NCBI GenBank assembly: GCA_022559845.1
Contig: CM040120.1
Coordinates: 169,490,334 to 169,554,333 of the forward strand
Source of the DNA: Amorphophallus konjac
Lineage: Eukaryota; Streptophyta; Magnoliopsida; Alismatales; Araceae
Direction of reading: 5' to 3'
Length of the DNA: 64,000 nucleotides
Shown here: positions 33,855-43,393 of the stretch, piece after piece
How positions within the stretch are numbered: position 1 is the stretch's first letter
How the letters are laid out: each line of letters begins with the position of its first letter
Translations under genes and position numbers: made by a program
The notes under the pieces: generated by a model
Seen by the model: the letters and a program-made list of their open reading frames with translations, nothing else
What the model was told of the DNA's origin: nothing
Database searches by the model: none

Positions 33855-33859
33855 CTTCC

Positions 33860-34090
33860 CAGAACCCAAAAGGCCAAATGAGGGCAGATGGAAAGATGAT
33901 CCTCAACTCTGCCCCTATCACTAAAAGAAGGGGCATCCCCTTGAGGACTGCTACATATTCAAAGATATCATCGAAAGCCTGATTCAGAGGGGCGAATTAC
34001 AAATTGGTGAATTAAAGGTGGACCCACCTCGCCCTCACCAAATGCCCATCTTCAAGATGGTGGCCAGTATGGCCTCGATGTGCCTGCTAG
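33860..34090 (+). pseudogene. gag: Gypsy gag module 2 of element E, 3' part
   Basis: Continues the frame broken at 2847: PEPKRPNEGRWKDDP, then the CCHC-like box CPYH...KGHPLEDCYIF and SLIQRGELQIGELKVDPP. This mirrors module 1 (HPIEDCYIF...GELQMGEHKVDPP). A TAA at 33922-33924 lies inside the box and a TGA follows at about 34095. No protease or other pol domain follows; instead a likely polypurine tract and LTR start appear within 100 bases. Confidence 0.65.
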
Positions 34091-34178
34091 AATGATACAT
34101 TCTCTAAAGGGCATTCCAAGCCCCTCAATCTATGGCCGAAAGCTAGAAGAAAAAGACAAGATGCAAATGGTGCTCTAT

Positions 34179-34190
34179 TCTGGGGGCAAA
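34179..34190 (+). promoter_or_regulatory. Probable polypurine tract of element E
   Basis: TCTGGGGGCAAA followed by TGTTGAAAAC. This arrangement is common at 3' LTR starts of plant Tat-type Gypsy elements. Confidence 0.45.
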
Positions 34191-34849
34191 TGTTGAAAAC
34201 AAAAGTTGAAGATAAAAAAAAGAGAGCTGCTGCTCCGCTTTGCCCGTCGGCTTCACTCAAGCCGACCGATTCAAATTAAGCTAGCCGATATCATGGGTAA
34301 TAATAGAACGATGAAGCTGTGGAGTGGAATCTATGACCAATGATTTCTCCGAAGGAAAAGATCCAGCGGGATGCAACTGCTGCTTTGCACGCTTCACCAC
34401 GTGGTAAATGACACTCATGACTCTCCTCCAGGAAGAGCTTTCCAAGTGATGAAGTTCCACACTTCTCATGCTTGGCCAAGCAATGCCTACACGAGCGCTG
34501 AAACATATTACCCTCGCTACAGGGAGCCACATTCACCTGCTATGCTACTCATGCAATGATTCTCTGTTGTTAAAGGATCCAGGCTATTCCAGATTGAAGT
34601 ACTCGGGCCGACACCCTAGCCCAACTATCAAGATTTCATCAATAGTCCCGCCGGACCAAGCAGCCCACGCCATGGACTAATTTACACCAGGAAGACCCGA
34701 GAGTCAGAGGAAGAACTTGGCGAAGAACAAAAGCTCAAAGTCTGACTGGAAAGGGCCGTCATGGCATCACTCCTGATTTTTGATAGTGATGACGATGAAC
34801 GATCATGAATAAAAAGAATGATGGGTGCCACTAACCGATCATGCTACCT
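34191..34849 (+). repeat. Probable start of the E 3' LTR, non-repetitive part
   Basis: Begins TGTTGAAAAC. No gene is seen in this stretch; small ORFs are short and unrelated to any family I know. The LTR end is not identified, so the minisatellites downstream may be inside this LTR or may be separate. Confidence 0.35.
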
Positions 34850-35290
34850 TTGGCTTATACCTTACGTCTTCGCCAAGTTGGTTGACGTCGGCATTCCGTC
34901 AGGTCAACAACTATATTCTACCCTTGGCATAAACCGCACGTCTTCGCCAAGTTGGTTGACTTCGGCATTCCGTCGGGTCAACAACTATATTCTACCCTTG
35001 GCTTAAACCTCACGTCTTTGCCAAGTTGGTTGACTTCGGCATTCTGTCGGGTCAATAGCTATATTCTACCCTTGACTTAAACCTCACGTCTTTGAGAGGT
35101 TGGTTGACTTTGGCATTCCGTCCGGTCAACAACTATATTCTACCGTTGGCCTAGACCTCACGTATTTGCCAAGTTTGTTGACTTTGCCGTTCTGTACGGT
35201 CAACAGTTATATTCCGCCTTGCACCCAGGCCTCCCGACTGAGTTAAGTTGGTTGACTTCGACATTTCGTCGAATCGACATCTATCATATT
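34850..35290 (+). repeat. 74-bp tandem array with GTTGAC/GTCAAC arms
   Basis: Units start at 34850, 34924, 34998, 35072, 35146 and about 35219, a period of 74 bp; the last is partial and diverged. Each of the best units holds GTTGAC-N16-GTCAAC (for example 34881-34908). Confidence 0.9.
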
Positions 35291-35309
35291 CTGTGTTTGA
35301 TTGTATAAT

Positions 35310-35870
35310 TCAGCTATTCTATCTTCTGGGTTAGCCATTTCTACGAAAGCCCGCTATTACAAATTTCAGCTATTTCACCTTTCGGCCGAAGCCGTTCTGG
35401 CCAAAGCCTGCTACCTTAAATTTCAGCTATTCTATCTTTCGGTCTTAGCCATTTCGGACAAAGCTCGCGATCACAATTTTCAGCTACCTTATCTTTCGGC
35501 TTATCCTTTCGGCCAAAGCCCGCTATCACAATTTTAAGCTATTCTACCTTTCAGCTTAGCCATTACGGCTAGAGCCCCCTATTACACGTCTCCAGCTATT
35601 CCATCTTTCGGCTTAACCCATTCTGGCCAAAACCTGCTACCTAATATTTTAGCTATTATATCTTCCTGCTTAGCCATTTCGGCCAAAGCCCACTACCATA
35701 TCTTAAGCTATTCTACCTTTCGGCTTAGCCATTTCGGCCAAAGCCGCTATCATAATTTCCTTTATCTCATCTTCTGGCCTAGCAATGCCCATTACTCTAT
35801 CCTTCAGCTTAGCCATTTCGGCCAAAGCCCGCTATCAGGACCAATCTATCCATCCCACCGTGATAACCAA
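35310..35870 (+). repeat. Array of 50-60-bp units around GGCTTAGCCATTTCGGCC
   Basis: About ten units of variable length with the core TTTCGGCTTAGCCATTTCGG followed by CCAAAGCCCGCTA. GGCTT and AAGCC form the arms of an imperfect inverted repeat. Confidence 0.85.
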
Positions 35871-35924
35871 TACAACTCAATGGCTTGGACCTTTCACCGA
35901 AGCCCGCTTTCTTACTATCATCCG

Positions 35925-36655
35925 GCTTATACAGCTCGCTTCACCGCTATCTTTTGGCTTATACAGCCAGCTATCCTGCTATCTTTCAACTTATATAGCT
36001 TCTTTCCCGCTATCCTTTGGCTTACACAACCTGCTTTCCCGCTATCCTCTAGCTTTTACAGCCTACTCCCCTGCTATCCTCTGGCTTACATAGCCTGCTC
36101 TCCTACTATCCTTTTGGCTTACATAGCCTACTTTCCCATTATCCTTTGGCTTACATAGCTTGCTTTCCCACTATCCTCTGACTTTTACAGCCTGCTCTCC
36201 AGCTATCCTCTGGCTTTTACGGCCTACTCTCATGCTATCCTCTAGCTTTTACAGCCTACTATCCTACTATCCTCTAGCTTACACAGCCTACTCTCCTGCT
36301 ATCCTTTGGCTCTTATACCTTGCTTTCCCGCTGTCCTTTGGCTTACACAGTCTACTTTCCTACTATCCTTTAGCTTACACAACCTGCTTTCCTACTATCC
36401 TTTGGCTCTCACGGCCTGATCTCCCGCTATCATTTGGCTCTCACGGCCTGCTCTCCCGCTATCCTTTGGCTTACACAGCCTACTCTCTTGCTATCCTTTG
36501 GCTCTTACAGCCTTCTTTCTCGTTGTCCTTTGGCTTACACAGCCTACTTTCTTGCTATCCTTTGACTTTTACAACCTGTTTTTTCGCTATCCTTTGGCTT
36601 CCACAGCCTGCTCTCATGCTATCCTTTGGCTTATACAGCCTGCTCTTTTGATTTT
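35925..36655 (+). repeat. 32-bp tandem array around GGCTTACACAGCC
   Basis: About 22 units; starts at 36083, 36116, 36148, 36180 and 36212 show the 32-33-bp period. The core is GGCTTACACAGCC followed by TGCTTTCCCGCTATCCTT. Long open frames across it (such as 36160-36651) arise because the unit lacks stops in some frames, not because it codes. Confidence 0.9.
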
Positions 36656-36860
36656 GGCTTAGACTTTTAGCCGAGGCCTGCTCTCCCGATTTTGGCTTCG
36701 ACCTTTGGTCAAAGCCTACTCTCCCACTTTTGGCCTAGACCTTCAGTCGAAGACCACTCTTCCAATTTCATCTTGGACTCCTTTCGAAGCCCGCTCTCTT
36801 GCTCTCGGCTTAGACTTTCGTCAAAACGTGTTGTCCCGTTCTTGGCCCCACCGAGGTTCA
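36656..36860 (+). repeat. 41-46-bp units with longer inverted repeats
   Basis: About four units. The best, at 36694-36716, reads GGCTTCGACC-TTT-GGTCAAAGCC, a 10-bp stem with one mismatch. Confidence 0.75.
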
Positions 36861-37985
36861 CCTCAACGCATAAAATAATTTCTCCCTTGCTTTGGCATTG
36901 ATCTTGTACCTGCAAATAATACATAGATATAGTATACGTATATGATAACAATATATGTACATGTAAAAGAAAAAAAGAAAAAAAAAGAGAAGCTCTCTAG
37001 CGTGCTCTTGACTTTGAATGCTTGATTACTCTGCTTGAATGCTGGCTTATGATATACTTAATATACTTCCTTCGAATTTTCTAGGACCATGTTTTGTTGC
37101 TAAAGAATGATGCCTCGATTCTGGATATGTGTGCGTCACGACATATTCTAAGGAAATAATAATAATTTCTGGTGGGTGCATGCGTCAAGGGGAATAGCTA
37201 TAGCTATGTTGTCAGCGTAACTCACAAAATAGACCCGAGGTTGAATTCCCACACTTTGAACACAATGTGATCAATGATTTCTAACAATAAGGATCACAGA
37301 ATTTCTTCCTAGCACTCTATGGATGGTTGAAACCCTACACTCACGTGAAAGGCAATCGTGAGGAAAAATTTGCCTACCCCCTCCTAAAAAAAATGTGTCA
37401 AAGAAGTGAAATATGGAGCCAAGTAGCCGGGAATCCCCATTGAGACACATGAGAAGACTCACGTGAAAATGATAAAGTAGATCCTGCAATAAAATTATGA
37501 TAAGGGATGAATCCTAATAGCCGGGAATCCCTATTGAGACACATGAGGAAACACACGTCAAATGATGAAGTTCATACTTCAAAATAAACAAGGGGGTTGT
37601 GTGAAGCTACCAAAAGTTAAAAGTTTGAAATGTGTGTGTAGGCCCTAGAGTAATCCTCTAGTGTTGCTTAAGAACGTCTGTATATCCCTATGTTTAGGGT
37701 TTGTTGTTCGCATACATGCACTTCCGCACCATAGAGAAATTGCCATGGGTGTAGAGTGTGATTTAAACTATGCGCACAGTCTATGCAATGTCCTCTTGAA
37801 GAATGCACCACTCCTTTTGTGGGGCCTTGTAAATCGCACTATGTCCGTGGATCAGGGGCGCCGCTCTTATCCTATCCTCGATATAGGGGAGCCTTGCTAT
37901 ATATCTATTTTTGTGTGCTTGTTGTCAATGGATGCCTACATGCCTGAATAAAAGATAATCACAAAAGAAAACAAATGAAAATAAA
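36861..37985. other. Non-repetitive spacer, no gene recognised
   Basis: A+T rich at the start. It contains a diverged direct duplication of about 90 bp beginning TAGCCGGGAATCCC (near 37425 and 37519) and including CACATGAG and ACACGTCA or TCACGTGA. I see no coding signal; the longest ORFs are under 100 codons. Confidence 0.5.
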
Positions 37986-38890
37986 ATGAACGAATGCAAG
38001 CTCTCTCAATTTTGGCTATCAAAGCCTACTTTCCTGATTTTGGCTCTCGCAGCCTGCTCTCTCAATTTTGGCTCTCACAGCCAGCTTTCTCGATTTTGGC
38101 TTGGCTGCTCTCTCAATTTCAGCTCTCAAATCCCGCTTTTTTTGGCTTTTGCAGCCAACTTCCTTAATTTTGGCTCTCATAACCAGCTTTCTTGATTTTG
38201 GCCCTCGCAGCATGCTCTCTCGATGTTGGCTCTCGTAGCCTGCTCTCTCCACTTCGGCTCTTGTGGCCTACTCTATTAATTACGGCTCCTAATGCCTGCT
38301 CTCCCAATTCAGCTCTCAAGGCCTGCTTTCTCAATTTTGGCTCTCACAGCCTACTCTCTCAATTTTAGCTCTCGCAGCCTGCTCTCAATTTTTCCTCTCG
38401 TAGCCTGCTCTCAATTTTGGCTCTCGTATCCTACTCTCGATTTCGGCTCCCAAAGCCTGCTCTCCTAACTTTGGCTCTCGCATCCTGCTCTCCTGATTTT
38501 GGCTCCCGCGGCCTGCTCTCAATTTTGGTTCTCGCGGCCTGCTCTCAATTTTGGTTCTCGTAGCCTGCTCTCGATTTTGGCTCTCGCAGCCTGCTCTCCT
38601 AATTTTGGCTCTTGCAGCCAGGTCTCCCAATTTTGGGCTCTCGCGGCCTACTCTCCTAATTTCAGCTCTCGTAGCCTGCCCTCTCGATTTTAGCTCCCAC
38701 AGCCTGCTCTCTCGATTTTGGCTCTCGTAGCCTACTCACCTAATTTTGGCTCTCGTAGCCTACTCACCCAATTTTTGGCTCTCACAGCCTGCTCTTCCAA
38801 TGTTGGATCTCCAAGCCTGCCCTCTCAGTTTCGGCTTTGCAAAGCTTGCTATCTCAATTTCGATCGAAACTCGCTCTCTTGATCACAGTA
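37986..38890 (+). repeat. 29-bp tandem array around TTTTGGCTCTCGCAGCC
   Basis: About 30 units with a 28-30-bp period (for example 38719 to 38748). The core GGCT-CTCGC-AGCC is an inverted repeat with 4-bp arms, followed by TGCTCTCTCAATT. It is related in plan to the 32-bp array at 35925-36655. Confidence 0.9.
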
Positions 38891-39018
38891 ATGAATGAGG
38901 ACAAAAAATAGATGGCGCCTTCAAGCACGCAAAAACCGAACAGCTTGGAACTCCCGTCTGAGACCGCCTTAAACAATTTCCTTGCATTGGCATATACCCT
39001 ATGCCACTGATACCACCA
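38891..39018 (-). promoter_or_regulatory. Possible primer binding site and leader of element Y
   Basis: On the minus strand, TGGTATCAGTGGCATAGGG (about 38998-39016) lies three bases after a CACTAATCA LTR-like end. It resembles the Met-type site with one change. No gag is recognisable beyond it. Confidence 0.35.
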
Positions 39019-40114
39019 TGATTAGTGCTACCACGTCCCGAGATAAGCAGTGGAATTAAGTCAGGAACGTGAACAGCCGGTAAATAAGCCTCAAGCTAGC
39101 ATGATAATCAGAGTGCTAAACATTCACACACAAGAGTGAACACAAGATAATATACTCAAAAATCCAACTTTATTTGATCATAATAATTCAATGTTTACAA
39201 GAGACACTTAACTTTGACACTCTTTGACTACTAGACTCAATAACAAGGAAATTGCATAACATGATCGACTTCACTGCCTATTACAGTGAAGGAACCTAAT
39301 TGCAATATGACTCATGACTAGACTAACTATGGCTTCCCCCGTCCATCAATCGCTCTCGCCCTCAGAACCGTCATTCGAGTAATCCGAATCCGATCCACTA
39401 GAGTTTCCTGAAAAGATTAAGAAAGTAGGGAATGAGCGCAATCGCCCAGTAGGTATCTTCGTATCAACATGAAGGTAATATTTAAGTAATTAACATTTTA
39501 GCTCTAGAAGGTAAGGTAAAGGAAATATGATGAAATCATGCGAAATAAAACCATAGTGACATCAAGTAACGAGACAGGTATAAAGGTATGAGATGTAAGT
39601 AAGTGAGCATGATCAAGCAAGATGGTAATATGGCCTGTCAATAATGAGAATGCACTATCATGTGTTGAGAATGTACTTTTCATAACCTTGAAAAGGTTAT
39701 GCATTAGAAAGTCATGTAACAAGCAAGTATGTAATTTCATGAGATTGCCTCATGGATTTCACCCGTTTATAAAAAAAGTACTCCCAGTGCAATGCGACGC
39801 TAGTATTCATCATACCCCATGGTTTACAATATGTTTCCGACCATCTGTCAAGGGAGCAAGCGTGAAGCCCTTGGACACTGTCTGTGCCCGCCCTTGTATC
39901 TTCAAGTTATAAATCAAGCTACTTCAACGAGAAATAAAGTAGGCCAATAATAACAATTCCAACAATAGTTCATGACAACAACATCAAGGTGAGAACGTAC
40001 CAAAAATGGAAATCATGAGATCAAGAATGAATTAATTGGACATTATGCCACAGAGGAATTCTGGCAGTATAATGGTACATTCATAGATTTCTATAGTTTA
40101 TTAATGGCTTATTG
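39019..40114 (-). repeat. Partial Gypsy-like LTR of element Y
   Basis: Read on the minus strand it has CCTACTGGGCGATTGCGCTC (the TGAGC-type hairpin of Tekay LTRs, here TGGGC/GCTCA at 39433-39448), then TTTTCAG, and ends ...GCACTAATCA at 39019 before a primer-site-like sequence. A perfect CATGAG-N5-CTCATG hairpin lies at 39738-39754. Its start is not seen; element X begins at 40115. No ORF of note. Confidence 0.4.
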
Positions 40115-41678
40115 TGTTGTGTCCCCTAGTTTTGATGATAACAAACCATAAATCATTATTAGATCTTTGTGAAATATCTAACAAGTTTGGTTTAATTACT
40201 AGTTTGAACAAGTACAAGAGAAGCTCACTCAATGTGTCGACCTGTCATCTGGACGTGTCGACATGTCATGAAGAAACTCATGTTTTAAGTAGCTTCTTTT
40301 TGGGTTTTGTTTGGCACTATGTGTCGACACCCTTTGAAAAAGTGTCGACACGCTCGGTTTAGTGCAGCGAAGTTTATCTCTGTCTGGCGCACATGCCCCC
40401 ACACTTCTAAGTGAAGCCTCGACACGGAGGCTCGAGCCACACTCGAGTGTGGCACCTGTGTCGGCACACGGCCATTGAAGTGTCGACCTATTTTGCTTGG
40501 AAGCCATGTTTCTTCAAGATTTTAATGAGATGTGCCAACACCTTGTCTGAAAGTGTCGACACCTTCAAGCTCGCCCAAAACGGATCTGAATCTAGAAGCG
40601 TCTGCTTTTCAAGATCCGTAACCTGTCTTGGAGGATCCGTTCGTAAGTAAAAATCCTTCTGGAAGCCCACTTTTGCAGAAGATCTGATTCGGTGGCAGGG
40701 GAATCATCCGGGAATGGGTCTCTTTCCCATTTTGGCTCTCTACCTACCCACGTACGGGCGTGCATGGCAGAAGAGACAAAAAATGCTGAAGCAAATGGGG
40801 AATGCGAGTACAATGTACTGCGCATGGGATTTATGGAGAGGATAAGGCTGGAGTTGGCTTGTAGGCGACGAAAAAGAGAGCACTCCACAGGAAGTAGGAA
40901 GAGCAGAGGAACAAGGAAGAAGATGCAGCACGCAAGAGCAAGGAAGCTATCTTCTTCTTTCTGCTACCGACGTGAAGGCATCAAGGGTTCAACTCCTCTT
41001 TACGTTCTGGAGGCTTGAACTGAAAAGTTGACAGCATCCTCAGTCACCTTTGAAAGCTACGAAGATCAACCACCGGTTCTCCTATGTTTGTGGAGAAGAC
41101 TCAAGAAGAAGAGAACGAGCATCTGGGCGTGGTTCAGCTTTCACCCAGACATGAGTCTTCTTCTCTCGTAGATCTCTATATTCAAACTCCATCTGGTTTA
41201 TCTTTTTTGGTATGTTTTTGTTTCAAAACTCATACTGCTACATCGGTTCCCTACCTATGGGTAGGAAGACGGACTATGTGTTCACAGGTCCGGGGTTTTT
41301 GGGTTGTGTACCCACAAGCTATTAGGCAGCGATTTGGGAAGAGATATCTCTCTATTGGAAGCTGTGAATCAGCGGTAGTGCATTTGCACTAGTGAAGCCT
41401 AACTCAGTTGAGTGAGGGGTGGACGTATGTCTCTAGATAGAGACCGAACCATCTTAAAATTCTGAGTATTTATGGTTTACCTTCCTTCCTGCCTTGTCGC
41501 TAGATGCATGTGTAGGAACGTTGTTGATCATCATTCGTGCATTTAGCTCACTAGCTTGCCACTATTTCTTGCCTTACGGCTCTTAGTTTGTATCTATTCT
41601 TAATTTCCGCAAAGAAGGGCAAAGAAGGGGCTGATCTATTCACCCCTCCCCTCTAGATCCGCCTATCACGAGTCATCA
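40115..41678 (+). repeat. 5' LTR of Copia element X (SIRE-like)
   Basis: Starts TGTTGTGTCCCC then TTTTGATGATAACAAACC, and ends near TCATCA just before a Met primer site. It shares two blocks with element C's LTR: GGTGGACGTATGTC...GACCGAACCATC (41415-41456) and the end block TTCACCCCTCCCCTCTAG. A GTGTCGACA motif array occupies 40235-40575. The rest of X is missing from the window because H begins 40 bases later. Small ORFs inside are incidental. Confidence 0.75.
40235..40575 (+). repeat. GTGTCGACA motif cluster in the X LTR
   Basis: About eight occurrences of (G)TGTCGAC(A/C). Two are complete palindromes, GTGTCGACAC at 40321-40330 and 40342-40351. It lies in the same U3 position as the TCGATGCA array of element C. 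Confidence 0.7.
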
Positions 41679-41680
41679 CG

Positions 41681-41692
41681 TGGTATCAGAGC
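41681..41692 (+). promoter_or_regulatory. Primer binding site of element X
   Basis: TGGTATCAGAGC, a perfect initiator methionine tRNA match. Confidence 0.85.
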
Positions 41693-41974
41693 TAGTCTCT
41701 GTATATGTGGTCTAATGACTGTTGACACCCATTTTATGACCAATGAGTTGGGTCATCCCCTTACCTATTTTTATGATGTATCGAGTTGTTCACCGATTAT
41801 TGGGTCATTTTTGGTCAGTATTTGGGCCTGTTTTATGGGTTAATCTCCCTGGTTAGGCCTAGCTCCGTTGATTTCTCGTCATTGCAGCTTATTGGGCTTG
41901 GATAAGGGCTAATGAGGGATTTTATTGTGGATTAACTCGGAGATTTATCAGTCTTTATCTCTTTTGCCACGTCT

Positions 41975-42155
41975 ACTAGCCTAGCGGTCTATCGCACGAC
42001 CGTTTGGCTTAGTTGGCGGTCATTTGCTAGACCGTTTGGAAGCAAAGAGTCCTGCCGAGTTTCTTTGATCCTATCTCTTTCTAGATGAATGAGCTTAGCG
42101 GTCTATCGCCAGACCGTTTCTTGAGCCTTGCGGTCTATCACGAGACCGTTTGTGA
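41975..42155 (+). repeat. CGGTCT inverted-repeat cluster, H LTR
   Basis: Four units of about 25 bp, including CGGTC-N8-GACCG (41985-42003) and CGGTCT-ATCGCC-AGACCG (42098-42115, perfect). More units lie at 42925-42965 and, downstream of the LTR, at 43546-43605, where CGGTCTA-GCAA-TAGACCG (43550-43567) is perfect. Confidence 0.75.
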
Positions 42156-42363
42156 ACACAGAGAGTCATGCTCTGTCTGATTTTCTCTGCTTCGCCGTGG
42201 TCGAACTAGAGTCCTTGGTTTATCGATTTCTCTCTAGATAGAGGCTCTCAGAACCTTCTATTTGTTTCTATGGACCCCTGGGAGTATTATCCTTGAGGTT
42301 TACCTAGTTTCAGGCCTATTTCGTGTCATTATCCCTCCAAATCGAACCTAGGATTTGAGGGTC

Positions 42364-42371
42364 TATAAATA
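42364..42371 (+). promoter_or_regulatory. Probable TATA box of the H LTR
   Basis: TATAAATA in GTCTATAAATAGAGCC. Confidence 0.6.
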
Positions 42372-43375
42372 GAGCCCTTGACTTCATGGCTTAAGGAGGA
42401 GATTTCTGGAGCTTGCCACGAAGTGCTGCTGCATTCTGGAGTGAGTTTTAGCCAGGGAGAAGCTGTTTCCACATCCATAAGGCTTCTGGTCCAGGGAGTA
42501 TTAAGTTTCATTAGTTGTCTTTGTGTCTTTCTCTCTTGGTTTTGGTCTTTCCTCTTTGCATCTTCATAGCATATTCCCTCTTCTTCTTTCCACGTTCTCT
42601 GCACTCACACCACATTTTAAAACATCCTCCTATCTTTTCCACGCCCCACAGGGGTTAAAAAACCACCAACCCCCCAGGTATTCACCCTTCCTTTTATGCA
42701 TTTTAGTTTAATTGCATTATAGGTACTACACTAGCTCAAAGGCATATTGGGTCATTTTTCTTTGTATCTACACTGTTCTGCAGGTGTACAGGGTTCATTG
42801 CACGAGGGCCTGTAAACCTTCTGGCCGGCCAGGAGGGGTGGAGATTCAACAATCCACTTTACTGTTCTGGGTGCCCTTGCTGTCTCTTCAAGGACCATTT
42901 GCAGATCACATGTGGTCTATCGTAGGACCATTTGCTGTCGTCTAGCGGTCGTCAGTTAGACCATTTTCCTTCCGTAGCACCTGGTTTTCTCTCTCCCACG
43001 GGCGGGTGACTTCACTCGGCTCTTTCTAAGGTACATACTGCAGTTTTACTATGTTATTTACCTTGGTGGTGATCACATCCTTCTTTATTGGGTCATTGTT
43101 CATTATCTTGCTTGTCTTCTTTTACTTTAGTTGCTCCACACCCCAGGTGTGTGTCTTCTCTTACTTTAGTTGCTCCACGCTCACGGCGTGTGTTTTTTTT
43201 ATTTCTCCTTTTTCATTTCTGCAATATTTGAAATGGCATGCCCACATGCTTCAATTTCATGTTGATTGCTTGAGTTAGTGCACTACTTGCTCACATTATA
43301 TCATTCACCACACATCCATCACACACACTCTCACATACTTACACAATAAAGAAATTTCAACAATCTACAATTTTT

Positions 43376-43393
43376 TGGCGATCACGGTGGGAC
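43376..43393 (+). promoter_or_regulatory. Putative primer binding site of element H
   Basis: TGGCGATCACGGTGGGAC. It is not the Met type; Ogre-like elements usually use another tRNA, often reported as arginine. The tRNA identity is not checked here. Confidence 0.5.

Larger units (their letters stand above)
41720..43369 (+). repeat. 5' LTR of element H
   Basis: Starts TGTTGACACCC; the end is put at ...CAATCTACA, just before a primer-site-like TGGCGATCACGG. With no second LTR in view, both edges are estimates. Contains a TATA box (42364-42371) and CGGTCT inverted repeats. Confidence 0.6.

Noticed and set aside
36160..36651. 163-codon ORF in the 32-bp array
   Set aside because: The peptide merely repeats SPAILWL-type units dictated by the minisatellite; neighbouring frames are equally open.
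35925..36655. Regular 32-bp repeats as a CRISPR array
   Set aside because: The units are contiguous and diverge gradually, with no unique spacers, and the context is a plant retrotransposon.
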